Assembly: GCA_015680685.1 (NCBI GenBank)
Contig: MNCI01011129.1
Coordinates: 65,830 to 129,829, forward strand
Direction: 5' to 3'
Source: Gnetum montanum
Lineage: Eukaryota > Streptophyta > Gnetopsida > Gnetales > Gnetaceae
Length of the DNA stretch: 64,000 nt
The translations under genes and the position numbers were made by a program. Shown here in pieces: positions 44,674 to 56,824 of this stretch. The notes under the pieces were generated by a model, which saw nothing but the letters and a program-made list of their open reading frames with translations, had not been told where the DNA came from and did not search any database. The stretch's first letter is position 1. The number at the start of each line of letters is the position of its first letter.

Positions 44674-45867
44674 AAAACTTGGTAGAAACATTTTCCTTTT
44701 GCACTTGGCCAGATGTCATCGCACTGTGTTCAAAAGTAGCTGGGATTGGGAAATGAAGCTTGTAGTTGGATTGAAAGATGGAAATTATGGGGATTGGGAA
44801 CTGATTAAGGTATTGTGTGGATGTGGGAGAGGAATCTTCATCTTGTGCAAACAACTCATGTCATGTCATTCTTGTGCAAGGCTAAAATCGTCCTTTGGAG
44901 GAACGAGACTCTTGTATCATGTTTAAGAGAATTGGTTATCACAGCCAGAGGCATGCAATGAGGTGGCACAGTTTTTCTTGGAGAAACAGGACCCTTGTGT
45001 CAAGTTTTAGGAGAACCCATTGTNTGAGGTGGCACAGTTTTTTTTGGAGAAACAGGACCCTTGTGTCAAGTTTTAGGAGAACCCATTGTCCAACAGCCAA
45101 AGCCACACATGAAGCTATAACATGATAGTGTGAGACATGAGTACTTCTTTCCAAGATGATTGCCTTACCGTCTGTGGTTTTGTGGTTCATTTTGCTCTTT
45201 GCTCTTTGCTCATTTCTTTTTGTTTGCTTTTTTTTTTGTTTTTTTTTGTCTCTCTCTTTTTTTTTGTTTCTGTTTTTTGGCAAGAGCTTTTTTTCAATTT
45301 TGCNGTTTTTTCTTGTCTCTCTCTTTTTTTTTGTTTCTGTTTTTTGGCAAGAGCTTTCTTTCAATTTTGCACTCATGCTCATGTGCCATATTGTGTGTTG
45401 CAGTTTCTTGAGAGTGCCACAGCATGTAATAGTGTGCTCCAAGTTTTGGGGTGTACTGGGTGTATCTGGGAACTGTAACTGAGTAGGAAATGGAATAAGA
45501 GTGTTGGGGAAATGAAGAATGTATTGGGAACTGGAAATGTACTTTTGACTAGATTGATTAACCTAGTTGTGTGCATCAGAAACAATGTGGCACCTTGTCA
45601 CCGTGATGAAGTGTATCCATGTACGAGCACCACTGGGTGTCATCATGCAAACATAACTCCAAGAAGACAAGAAAACCACAAGCGAATAAGTTAGCGAACA
45701 CTTCAGGCATGAATGTGACTGATGCAAATGGAGGCACCATGTGAAACTTAAGGTAAACAAAATGAGCAGAAATAGTGTTGTCAGAGCCGGTGTGATGAAT
45801 GATGTAGCAGGAATTGATGAAGAAATGTCATGAATTACAGTAGCAGATGAATGTGCCAGAAATGATC
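44674..45867 (-). other. 3' non-coding region of element D, with two duplicated joins
   Basis: This is non-coding sequence between array 3 and the polypurine tract. Two direct duplications sit beside single Ns: 44960-45023 against 45025-45088, and about 45250-45303 against 45305-45368. They look like overlapping contig ends joined by an N. The T-rich part 45180-45370 gives long but low-complexity ORFs that are not genes. Confidence 0.7.
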
Positions 45868-46174
45868 TTGCCAGTTTATAGTCTTAGCGGACTATCGTGG
45901 GTTAGTTTTACGTCATAACCCATTGGATATTGCCAGTTTATCATCGTAGTAGACGGTACAATGCTAGTTTATAGTCATGGAGGACTATGAAGAGGCAAGC
46001 TAGTTTATAGTCTTAGCAGACTCTAGTGAATGAGTGTGACAGTTTAGTGTCATGTCGGATAGAGCTCTGTGGTGTCGGTTTATCGTCATGACGCCAGGAC
46101 ATTCTGTGGTATCAGTTTTAAGTCATGATGCCAGGACTGTTCTGTGGTATTAGTTTTAAGTCATAATCCAGGAC
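45868..46174. repeat. Tandem array 3 of element D, cut by the gap
   Basis: Units of roughly 35-40 bp with 'CCAGTTTATAGTCTTAGCGGAC' and 'GGTATCAGTTTTAAGTCATGAT' resemble array 3 of C. The array ends at the first N (46175). Confidence 0.88.
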
Positions 46175-46775
46175 NNNNNNNNNNNNNNNNNNNNNNNNNN
46201 NNNNNNNNNNNNNNNNNNNNNNNNNNNNNNNNNNNNNNNNNNNNNNNNNNNNNNNNNNNNNNNNNNNNNNNNNNNNNNNNNNNNNNNNNNNNNNNNNNNN
46301 NNNNNNNNNNNNNNNNNNNNNNNNNNNNNNNNNNNNNNNNNNNNNNNNNNNNNNNNNNNNNNNNNNNNNNNNNNNNNNNNNNNNNNNNNNNNNNNNNNNN
46401 NNNNNNNNNNNNNNNNNNNNNNNNNNNNNNNNNNNNNNNNNNNNNNNNNNNNNNNNNNNNNNNNNNNNNNNNNNNNNNNNNNNNNNNNNNNNNNNNNNNN
46501 NNNNNNNNNNNNNNNNNNNNNNNNNNNNNNNNNNNNNNNNNNNNNNNNNNNNNNNNNNNNNNNNNNNNNNNNNNNNNNNNNNNNNNNNNNNNNNNNNNNN
46601 NNNNNNNNNNNNNNNNNNNNNNNNNNNNNNNNNNNNNNNNNNNNNNNNNNNNNNNNNNNNNNNNNNNNNNNNNNNNNNNNNNNNNNNNNNNNNNNNNNNN
46701 NNNNNNNNNNNNNNNNNNNNNNNNNNNNNNNNNNNNNNNNNNNNNNNNNNNNNNNNNNNNNNNNNNNNNNNNNNN
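46175..46775. other. Assembly gap (601 N) in element D
   Basis: The N run separates array 3 from the protease start. In B the same two points are about 10 kb apart. Either D is internally deleted or the gap length is only nominal. Confidence 0.95.
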
Positions 46776-49709
46776 GTTTGTTGCCGCACCATCATCAACG
46801 TGCACTCTGCGAATGGTACATTTCCCAACACGTACACTAATCGATAATGGAGCTGTTGTGACTTCCCCTCATTCGGGGTTAACTTTAACTGCATCGTCAC
46901 GGAAGGCTAAGGTGTTGGAACCCAATTCTTGCGGTGTGTCTTGTGAAATCATTGCACAGATGGATTCCATGTTAGCAGGGATGTCCTCTGTAACAGGAAT
47001 AGATGCTAACGTTTGCACTAAGGCTTCATGATGAGCGGATGATGTCATGACCAAATCATACAAGCTCATGGTTGTGTTCTTTTGTTTGAGCGTTTGTTTC
47101 ACCTAGGCCAGTATAGCTACAAATTCTATGTTGTTTGTCGTTGTGTTGGTTGCCTCTGTATGGGTTGAGGGCTTGGGCTTGGTTTGTTTGGGATTAGAAA
47201 GAGGGCCCCCAGTGTTCGATTGTTGTATACTAGGTGTGTCTTTTTTTTCAGCTGGGGGTGTTGTTCGTTGTTCTTTTGTCCTCTTCTGCTACCATTTGGT
47301 AGGCTTATCCGTGTTGTTGGCAAGGTTGACTCTTGAGGGAGGAGAGGTTGAGACGTTTCCTACGATTGGGCACTAGGTAGGTGAGGGGCCATCGCGTGGT
47401 GGCACTTTTATGACAAATGGGAGTTTAGAAGGTGTTGTTGTTGTTTGACTAGCCTATTGTGGCACTTTGATGATGAAAGGTTTCTTTGCAGTTGTCGTTG
47501 ATGAATTGTGCCAGTTTAACGTCTTAGAGGACGTCTATGGTGGTACTTTGACCACAAAGGGTGTTTTCAGTGCTCGGGATTACATTGAATCTTGCCAGTT
47601 TAATGTCTTAGCGGACATGTGAGGTGGTGGTACCTTGACCACAAAAGGTATCGTCAGTGCTCTAGGTGGCACCTTGATGATGATGGGAGGCCCCTTGCTC
47701 TTGGAGGTGGAGAGGATTGTTGCCTTGCTAGGAGGCACATGCATCACAAAAGGTCACCGCATAGATTTAGGCTTACTATCTATGCTAATGGAGTTTATGA
47801 CATAGGGGGCATCATCTGTGCTTGGTTGATTCAGGGCATTGATGTTCAGTTGGCCCCGTTCTATCATTGCCTGTAGATCATCATTTAACACACGACAAGT
47901 GTTGGTATTATGAGTAGACATTTGGTGGTAATGACAGAATTGGTCTAACTTGAAATGTTGTGGAACTGGGGGCTCGTTTGGTGCTGCAAAGGTGGGGTTC
48001 CTCAGTAGTTCACAGTACCTATCATGTCGGCGGTGAGCATTCTCCGCTACGTGTTTGTATTGGATTTTCCCAGCTTTAAGGAGGTGCTCTAGTAGTTCCA
48101 AAGGTTGCGCAAGTAGTGATGTGTACTTAGAGCGATCCTTGCATTGAAAATTGGACCTTAAGGTGGCTCTTATTGTTGCAAGCAGGTTGGCACTAGTGTT
48201 AGTTGTTTTTGTGCTTGCGGCCACAGTTTCCGTTATTGCCTTTTTTTTGGCAACATGTTGGTTCTTGTAAGCCACATAGGCGGGATCATTGCTGGTTTGT
48301 GCAGCTTGTTCAATGTTCTTGATCTATGTGAATGCTTGGCTCAACGTTTGAATGCTCATGTAGTACAGTTTTGACTTAATGAAGTCATTCACGGCTCCCT
48401 TCAAAATCGTAAGCAAATACTTTTCAGGGATGGGCTCATGAAGTTCGTTAAGGGCTGCACTCCATTGTTGCATGAACTTTTGCACAGGCTCAAGTGGTGC
48501 TTGTTTCACCTATATCAGAGTGTCTAGGGTTACTTCAGGCTTCAGGATGTACTTAAACCTGGTAACGAATTGGTGTAAGAGATCCTCAAGAGAGGATATG
48601 GAGTTACATGGCAAGGCTCTGTACGAGTCTAAGGCTACGCTTATTAAGGACATAGCAAACACGCGTAAGATTGCGTGGGGCCAAGCTTGAAGCAATAGAG
48701 TTTCTGATTGAAATGTGACTAAGTGAGCGTTTGGATCTCCCTTCCCATTGTACTTGGTTAACTAGGGTAGTGTGATTCCCTTGGGTAAAGCTAACGGTGG
48801 CACTGAAGAGCTAATCGGATCATCGCGGTAGAAATCAAGTACTTTAACTTGTTCAGTGTTATCAGCTTTGAGTTGCTTTATCTCATCTGCTAATGCTTGC
48901 ATCATCTATTTTTCTTCTGTCCACTCTTGAGTGGTAGGTAGATTAGTTGGTTGGGGAGGTTGTTGGGTTGTCATTTGTTGCTGTGGAGCGATGTTCAGAG
49001 TTGCCGTTGTGGGGTGTGGCACGTTGAAGTGAGTGGTTTGTTGAACAAGGGGTATGGTTCCTTACCTAGCCACAAACTGTAAAGTGACACCCTGGATGTG
49101 CGGGGCCGATGTAGTGAAAGTGGCCCCATGCATTTGCATGTGTGGTATGTACTGGGTGGAGATGGGGGTGGGTAATCTCTGTTGGGGCACTGGTGCTTAT
49201 GTGCTCATTGACACTTGGTGAGCAGTCGTCTATCCCATGCGAGGATGGAGTGATGGGTTCATGTAGACATGGGGACTGAGGATGTGGTATGAATCCTCAG
49301 GTTCAGATTGTGCCTCGAAGCCATCTACATCATGTTGGTTTTGGGTCTCCTCATTGGGTCACCGTGAGTTTTGGCTCCTTTCCATAAGGTGTTGGGAGAT
49401 GAGTCTATGCTGAGGCTCAGAAAGGTGGATGACATCATATATAGAGGGGACAAATTCGTGACCTCCCATGTATATGTGTTCAAAGTTTCATTTTTCCTCC
49501 TGTTCTATGGTGTCAAGAGGGAGGTTGGCCTGAATCTTCACATAGATAAAGTTGTATTGTTCCTGTGTGAGGATTACGAAGGTGCGTGCATTAGAGGTCG
49601 GGGATGACTCCATGGTGAGGTGTGATGGGGCAACGTATAAGCTAGCTAACAAGTGCCGAATGTGTTTCGGGCTAAGTGTGCAGAGTGTTCGGTGTGTGAA
49701 CGTTGACAA
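46776..49709 (-). pseudogene. gag-pro: gag and start of protease of element D
   Basis: On the minus strand the N-terminal block is TQEQYNFIYVKIQANL near 49570. The nominal start at 49709 may be too early, since an internal MESSPTSNA at about 49613 is nearer the B and C start context. The gag domain (about 48840-48280) has LISVALDSYRALPCNSISSLEDLL and LLTILKGAVNDFIKSKLYY. A zinc knuckle of the C-x2-H-x4-H-x4-C type is intact near 47930 (CHYHQMSTHNTNTC). A linker with PF(V/I)(V/I)KVP repeats (47380-47760) contains two array-like AGTTTAA segments. The protease begins before 46776 with RRVHVDDGAATN, where the gap cuts it. Stops occur in gag and the linker. Confidence 0.85.
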
Positions 49710-50514
49710 TTTTTCTAAGTGTCCTGCGTGTACAGCGTAAACGAGAGAAAATTTGGCTAAGTATGAAATTATGAACCGTAGTCATACGCGGATGGTGATC
49801 TTGGGTAAGAGGAAGTCATGTTGGAATTATTATGTTGTGTGTATTATATGCTTTAGACCAGGTGATCCATGTTGTTTTCCGTTAGGACTTAGACTGGTTT
49901 GAAGTAGGTGCGAATCACAGCGAATTCAGCTTTGAAACGGGCCCATTTTGAGTGTTCTTGTTGAAAAAACACTGTAGCGGCACTGTATCAGTACTGTAGC
50001 ATATGCTGAAACACTGTAGCAGCATATACGCCCGAACACTGTAGCAGCGTATACGCTCGAACACTGTAGCAGCGTGTACGCCCGAACACTATAGCAGGCG
50101 TAAAAGCACTGTAGCAAGCGTAAAGGCATTGTAGCAAGCGTAAAAGCATTGTAGCAAGCGTAAAAGCACTGTATTAAGCGTAAAAGCATTGTAGCAAGCG
50201 TAAAAGCATTGTAGCAAGCGTAAAAGCATTGTAGCAAGCGTAAAAGCACTGTAGAAGGCGTAAGAATAGCAGCGTAGATGCTAGGAATTTGGAAACAAAG
50301 TTAGCGTATGGTTAACAGCATAGACGTTGGAAGACTTGCAGATAGTGAGTTTTAAACAAGGCAGCATAGACGCTGATCAGCATAGACGTTGAAAAGTTTG
50401 TAGGTAAGGTTTTAAACTGTACAGTGTAAACGCTAGGAGGTTTTTGGAAAAAGTCAGCATGTACTCAACAATGTAGATGTTGAGAGCTCTGAAGCACAAC
50501 TAGTTTAAGGAAGA
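49710..50514 (-). repeat. 5' leader of element D with a 20-bp tandem repeat
   Basis: Eight units of exactly 20 bp (GTAAAAGCATTGTAGCAAGC and close variants) lie at 50100-50259. Before them, units of CACTGTAGCAGCGTATACGC occur at about 49970-50095. The region is non-coding, between gag and the primer site, in the place where B has its 110-bp repeat and C has GCGTAAA-rich sequence. Confidence 0.88.
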
Positions 50515-50533
50515 GGCCCTCCTTCTAGCGCCA
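50515..50533 (-). promoter_or_regulatory. Primer binding site of D
   Basis: The minus strand reads TGGCGCTAGAAGGAGGGCC, five bases inside the LTR end. It is identical to the site of C and one base different from that of B; tRNA-Asn type, from memory. Confidence 0.85.
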
Positions 50534-50538
50534 ATTTA

Positions 50539-52416
50539 TGTACTGCCTGAAATTGTCGGTCTCTGGCTAGAAGGGAAAACAGAGGCCGTGGGATCGTGGG
50601 ATGGGTACAGAAGATCCTGCCTTCGCCTGAGGATGAGCTGGAATGCAACGAAGGTAGAGTACCTTGAGTGGTCCACACGCGGATCAGACAAGGATTTCCC
50701 CATGCGTACGCAAAATGCTATAAGCTGGGTTATGCGTAAACGGCGTGCAGGCGTAAACAGCAAAAATAGCATGAAACGTAAACGGATGCAAATGAAGTGT
50801 GAGCATAAACAGACGTAAACAAGGCATGGGCCAAATTGATGTAAAACTGTAAAAGAACTTGTAGAAAATGAAACGATGGAATTACAGAGTCAGAGTACAA
50901 TGCACCGGTCTAACGCAGTTGTGGGAACACAAGGCGAACGAAAAGCCCCGGCGTACACAGAGGTGACTCGGTCGGTTTGTAGGACGAGCGGAGCGTAAGA
51001 GACTAGATCCGCAGCGTGTAGGGCTTCCCAGTGTAAGAAGGTTTTCTGCTCTTTTGTGCAGTGTAAATGTTCTCTAGTGTGCTCTGGGATTTTGCGAACC
51101 ATCTGATGAAGTGGAAAATGAGGGTTTTATGCAGGTTGTTACACTAGACTGGGGTTGGGTGACACGTGGAGCATTGACCGGGTGCACACAATTTACAAAT
51201 GTACAATATTACAAGTGTTGGGCATATATGCTAGGCATATATGCCATATCAGGTCGGCGTATATGCTGGGTGTATATGCTGGATGTGCTGAGCGTATACG
51301 CTGGGCATATACGCTGTGGATGCTAAGCGTACAGGATGCCAGCGTAACTGTACAGGATGCCAGCGTAAGCCAAAAATGTACCCAGCGTATATACATGAAA
51401 ATGCTTCATTTTAAGGTGAAAAATTGATTTTTGGATGCCTGAGACCTGTTGGGAACCTTGGGGAACGTCCTGGAGGGTTCGGATGCTCGATTCTGGCACG
51501 TTTTGACTCATTTATGGGGCCCGAAAGTCTGTCTACGCTGGCTGCACCCCGGCGTATACGTTGGGCGTACAAGAATGGAAGACCATTATTTGGAGCCAAA
51601 AATTTGATTTTCAAGTGCCTAAGACCTACTAGAAGCCTTGAGGAAGGTCCTGGGTGGTTCAGAAGCTTGATTCTGGCACGTTTTGACTCATTTATAGGAC
51701 TTGAAATTCTGTCTACGCTGGCTGCATCCCGGCGTATACGTTGGGCGTACAGGAATGGGAGACCATCATTTGGAGCCCGAAATTCAATTTTGAAATGTCC
51801 AAGAGTTGCTGGGAACCTTGGGGAAGGTTTTGGGGGGTCTGGACACTTGATTCTGGCATGTTTTGACTCATTTCTGGCACTCGAAAGTCTGTCTACGCTG
51901 GCTGCACCGCGGCATATATGCTGGGCGTATAGGAATGGGAGACCATCATTTGNATAGCTCTTTGACACTTGAAAATTGAATTTTGGGCTCCAAATGATGG
52001 TCTCCCATTCCTATACGCCCAGCATATATGCCGCGGTGCAGCCAGCGTAGACAGACTTTCGAGTGCCAGAAATGAGTCAAAACATGCCAGAATCAAGTGT
52101 CCAGACCCCCCAAAACCTTCCCCAAGGTTCCCAGCAACTCTTGGACATTTCAAAATTGAATTTCGGGCTCCAAATGATGGTCTCCCATTCCTGTACGCCC
52201 AACGTATACGCCGGGATGCAGCCAGCGTAGACAGAATTTCAAGTCCTATAAATGAGTCAAAACGTGCCAGAATCAAGCNGGGAACTTTTACTTGCTTTCT
52301 TTGACTTCGTTTGATGCTATTTTTGAGGCTTTTCAAGCTTGGTCATGCTGAGGACCAACATGACTTAGCTTAATTTCTGTCTACAAGTGTTAGCCAAAAA
52401 TGTTTTTGGTGTTTCA
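50539..52416 (-). repeat. 5' LTR of element D (contains an assembly artefact)
   Basis: It extends from TGTACTGCC at 50539 to ...GGTGTTTCA at 52416 and matches the other D LTR until about 51952. It then carries an inverted copy of its own sequence up to 52278, followed by the normal LTR end. Single Ns mark both joins (51953, 52279). Confidence 0.88.
51688..52278. other. Inverted duplication in the D 5' LTR (probable misassembly)
   Basis: 51960-52278 is the reverse complement of about 51640-51952, with Ns at 51953 and 52279. It replaces part of the 180-bp repeat block that is present in normal order in the 3' LTR, so a gap-closing error in a tandem repeat is likely. Confidence 0.85.
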
Positions 52417-52715
52417 GGGCCCCAATGTGTAGTTTAAGGCCATTTCAGGCCCCAGTGCGAATAAGTAATATGTCATGGTGGATATTTCGTAGTTGACTGA
52501 CCATTTCTGATCGTGACTAGTTTTATGTCATCGCGAACATGATAGTTTAACGTCTTTCTGGACAAGGAGTGTTGTAAAAAAAAATTTGTTTTTGCTATTT
52601 ATTATTATTTCTTTGTGTTTTTTGGTTTTATCGTAGTTTAGCGTCATTTCAGACGAGTTATAGTTTAACGTCGTTTCATATTGTTCGTAGTTTAACGTCG
52701 TTCCGGACGTTGTAA
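52417..52715. repeat. Tandem array 1 of element C, right of D
   Basis: Units include 'TAGTTTAAGGCCATTTCAGG' and 'TAGTTTAACGTCGTTTCGGAC', about seven in all. The array continues the remnant at 42608-42634 and ends at the protease stop at 52720. It carries the D target copy GGGCC at its left edge. Confidence 0.85.
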
Positions 52716-52719
52716 CATT

Positions 52720-55700
52720 TCATTTTAGTTGTTTCTTGATTTTCTTCATTTTTTTGTCAGGGAGTGTATCGACCGGTATGATTTTGTATTCTCTGTCTCC
52801 TTCGCTGATCACGTTGAATGGAAATTCAGTCCAAGAGATGTCTGTTAGAATGTTTTTAGTATCAATACTTTTAGGTGCTTCAGTGTCTGTCATTGTTTCT
52901 GTGTTAGTTTCTTCATGAAGCGATGTGTGTGGAGTGTTAAACACAGGTATTTCGGCTTCAGGCTCTTGTCCCGTATTCGAAGTTTTACTACCCACCAATT
53001 GCGTTTTGTTTGAGTCCTTTTGACCAGGCTTGTCGAGTTCAACCTCAGAGCCTCGGTCCTCGTCTGTGTGTGATGAAATAAGGGGAGAGGCTGCTTCCCC
53101 ATATATGATGATTTCACCACCCTCGTAGGGTAGGAGAATCTCTTGATGTATAGGGGAGGACACAGCTCTCAGTTGGGCCAACCAGGGTCTTCCTAATATT
53201 AGGTTGAATCCTGGCATTTCATCGACGACGAGGAAGTCAGCAGATGTGGGGAACTAGTCTCCCACTACGAAGTCTAGGGTTATCGTGCCCTTGACTAATA
53301 CGTGCGACCCGCTGAAGGACTTTAAGCATGCTGTTGTGGTGGGTTTGATCAAGTCGGTGAGCCCCAATTGTTCAATGATAGGATACGGTATGATGTTAGT
53401 GGCTGCCCCATCATCTACATGTACCCTATGTATTTTGAATTGGTTTACATGTATAGTTATGAACATAGGGATTTTTGTTGTCTCGCCTGTCTTGTTGTCT
53501 ACTTTGATGTTCTCATGATGGAAGCTCAAGGGCTTAGGAACGACACCATGAGATGGATACATTATGGCATGAATGGCCGGTTCACTCAGAGGTGAGTTCT
53601 CGCTAACTGGGATTGACGTGAGCATGCGTACTAGAGCTTCCCGATGAGTTTGGGACGTTAGTACCAAGTCATACAAGCTTAACGAGGTGTTTTTCTATTT
53701 TAGGGCTTGAGTAACTTGTGTCAGGGCCGTTGCAAAATCTCTACTGTCAGGGACGTTTTTATTAGTAGTGACTAGGTCCATTGGACCCAATAGTTTTATT
53801 TTGTGTCTTGGTGGTTTGTTGTTATTGTTAGGACCTACCGTTTTATACGGTTCTTGTGTTTCGGATGACTCACCGTTGCTGTCCATGTTCGGTCGACCGC
53901 TGGATGATGACATGGGCATAGAGTTAAGTGGAGTTGGTTTGGGTGGCCCCATGGCTAGCCATTGGCGTTCCTTCTCCATGCGCTCACGTGTAAGCCTATC
54001 TACCAGGCGTTCTCGTGTGTTACGCAGATGTGGAATTGGCCTCGAAGCCTGGGATTGCCCTGGGACCTTTACTACGTATGGAGCCGGATGGGGTTGCGGG
54101 TGGACGGTGGGATATGATTGGGCAGGAATCTGTCCAGGTATCCTGATGACGTACGGGGTTGGTCTTGGTGGAGGTTGGACCTTCGTCATTGCAACGGCAG
54201 GTGGTACTCAGACTATGAAAGGGGTAGGCCGAGCATGAGGGGTTGGTGTATCCATGGGATTGACCAGAGGGATGCGCACCACATATGATTTTTGGCGTGT
54301 CGTGATGTTGGGGGTGGGCACGGTTGGGGGCACTTGGACTATGTATGGCCACTACGGGGCGTGGGATGGTTGAGATGTAGGTGCGGACGCAGTAGGAGGA
54401 ATCTGAACCACGAATGGCTTGCCAAGTGTTTCCTGCTTATTTTCAGGGTAGATGGTGTTGATGCGGGGTGTGTCAGAATTGTCGTCACAATAGATTACGT
54501 CAATTACGTACGCTGCCTCTTCAGTATTCAGGGGGTCTTTGTACACCCCCATGGTTTGATTTTGCGGTTGGACGGGGTTAGCCCCATCAAAAGTAATTTT
54601 TCCATCATCAATCATCCACTGGATATCCTGTTTCAGGGTGAACCAGTAATCAGTTCCGTGCCCTTTGCGTTGATGGTAGTCACAGAAGCGATCCAGCCTG
54701 AATCCTTTGGTCACGGGTGGCTCATCCGGCGTTGCTAGGCTTGGGTTCTGTATGAGTTGGTAGAATCATTCGTGCCTTTTAATTGCTTATGTTGCATCAA
54801 CCCAACCGTTAAGAGTTGGTCAAAGAGCTGGGACGGTTTCATCGGTAAAGGCGTGTACTGAGAGGGTTTCTTCCTCTCGAAATTACATGCACGGTTCGTC
54901 GGGTTCTGTGATGATAACTATGGGGTTGTTGTGGGAGCAGGCTGATAGTAATTAGTGGTGGTTGCGGGCAATCTTTGTTGATGTGTGGTGTTTTTTTATT
55001 AGGTTCCTGCTATTGCTGCTATAGTTGTCTTGGCCTTCTCTTTATCCTTTTTAGTATGTTGATTTTTGAAGGCCAAGTATGCCGGGTCATGGCTATTTTG
55101 AGCCACTTCCTCTATGTTTCTGATCTATAAAAATTCTTGATTCACATCACATGCATTAAGGTAATAAAGTTTGGACTTAAAGAAATCGTTGACAGCCCCC
55201 TTCAGAATTGTAAGCAAATAGGTTGGAGAGATTGGTTCATGCAGCTCGTTGACAACCGCACTCCATCTCTGAATAAACTTCTGCGCAGGTTCAAGCAGTG
55301 CTTGCTTGATCTGCATGAGGCTGTCCAGCGTGGCCTCAAGTTTCAAGTTGTACTTGAACTGGGTCACAAATTGGCGTAAAAGATCGTCCAAAGAGAAAAT
55401 AGAGTTCCTAGGTAGGGCCCGGTACCAGTCGAGTGCTCTCCCTATGAGGGACATGGGAAATACTCGGAGGATGGAGTGGGGCCAAGCCTGGAGCAGCGTG
55501 CATTCTAGCCGGAATGTTATAAGGTGCACGTTGGGATCGGTCTCCCCATTGTACTTGGTTAATGTGGGCAAGGGGACATCTTTAGGTAAGGTTAGAGGTG
55601 GGACCAAAGAGCTGATAGGGTCATCGTTGTAGAAATCCACTACCTTTAACTCTCCCTCAGTGGCCATTTTGAGGCATTTTACCTCTTCAGTAAGCTCTTG

Positions 55701-56824
55701 CATTATCTTTTTGGCGTCCGCCCAGTCCTGGATGCTTGGTGATATGGCAGCTTCGGGTTGCGGTATACTGTACAGGCTAGATTGTTGCGTGCTAGGTTCA
55801 AGGGCTGAAAGTTGCATGGTTGGTGGTTGGGCTTGTGGAAAATTCACAGTGGGCGATGGTAAGGATGACACGTTGTAGGGAAAATGTTGTTATTGGTGTT
55901 GCTGTAGCTGGGGTTGTGCTTGGGGAACATTGATTGGTGGAACAGCGTGGGGTGGTGTATGGGGATATTGAACTTGGTGCGACGGCGCTCCCCTTGCTGG
56001 CCATTGCCCCACCACGTTATGGGTGGGAACTCCCTATTGGGTCACGACTGTTTGGGGAACTGTATGTGCTTGGACGTGTGGTATGAAGTGGGCAGATGTG
56101 GATGCCGGAATCACGTGTGGCATCCCTATCACCCTTGGTGGGAGTGTTGCCCCCAGGTTATCGAAAGGTGGTGGCACTTGTGAGGATGGGCCCGCAGCGG
56201 CAGTAGGGATGAACGCGAGTGGGAAGGTGTTGGGTTGGTGATCACTCGAAAGAGGGATGTGGACTAGTGCTGCTGTTTCCGGCGGTGGCTGTTGAGCCTG
56301 GACGAATCTAAGGTGTTGCAAGGGCATGATTTCCCCTGTGCCAGGATGGAAGATGGGGTTGACCTGTGCTTGAGGGCTTAAGGTATGGTACGACTCTCCT
56401 TGCTCGGATTGAGTGGCAAATCCATCCTCATCCTCTGGTTGGGGCTCCAGTGCGGGCTGGTCCAACGAATTGTTCCTTTGAAGGAGGAGTTGTGTGATGA
56501 GTTCCGAATATTGTTCAGGAATGGGAATTACGTCGTACGGGGAAGGGATGAACTCTAGTCCCCCCTGTAATACAACTCAAACTGCCTCTTCACCTCCAGT
56601 TCAGCTTGATCAATAGCTAGGTCAGCTTGTATCTTAATACAGATAAAGTTGTACTGGTCCTGGGTAATGATGTTAGAGGCTCGGTCCCTCCCTTGCAGCC
56701 TTAGGGATCGGCGGGGACCTGCTGTGGGTTGCATTCCTGGGTGTTGTGCGACGAGCTGTTGGACAACTATGGTGTCCATGGCAGTGGTGTGGGCGGTGAG
56801 AGCGGTGTTTCTTGAAGGGTTCAT
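52720..56824 (-). pseudogene. gag-pro: gag-protease of element C
   Basis: The start ATG at 56824 gives MNPSRNTAL, then RRSLRLQGRDRAS and QDQYNFICIKIQADL. A proline/glutamine-rich part follows. The gag domain lies at about 55700-55120 (TKYNGETDPNVHLITF, GRALDWYRALPRNS, KFIQRWSAVVNELHEPI, LLTILKGAVNDFFKSKLYY). The zinc-knuckle region is near 54680 (FCDYHQRKGHGTDYW, last Cys changed to Trp). A linker with repeated P(Y/F)(V/I)V(K/R)VP motifs spans about 54400-54030. The protease (about 53480-52960) has VHVDDGAATN and FNLILGRPWL. It ends with KKMKKIKKQLK at 52720. A few stops break it, but long stretches remain open (55871-55125, 54714-54352, 54189-53695). Confidence 0.92.

Larger units (their letters stand above)
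42635..52416 (-). mobile_element. Element D, young insertion in array 1 of C, lacking visible pol and antisense gene
   Basis: Direct LTRs lie at 42635-44600 and 50539-52416, with flanks GGGCT/GGGCC. Inside, on the minus strand, are the primer site, leader with a 20-bp repeat, gag and protease start, then an N gap of 601, array 3, a 3' region and the polypurine tract. The gap joins DDGAATN of the protease directly to array 3. The antisense gene and pol are therefore either deleted or hidden in a gap of wrong size. Confidence 0.88.

Noticed and set aside
45137-45482. Leu/Phe-rich ORFs that look like membrane proteins
   Set aside because: T-rich low-complexity sequence with a duplicated join and an N. 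Not conserved in B or C at the same place.
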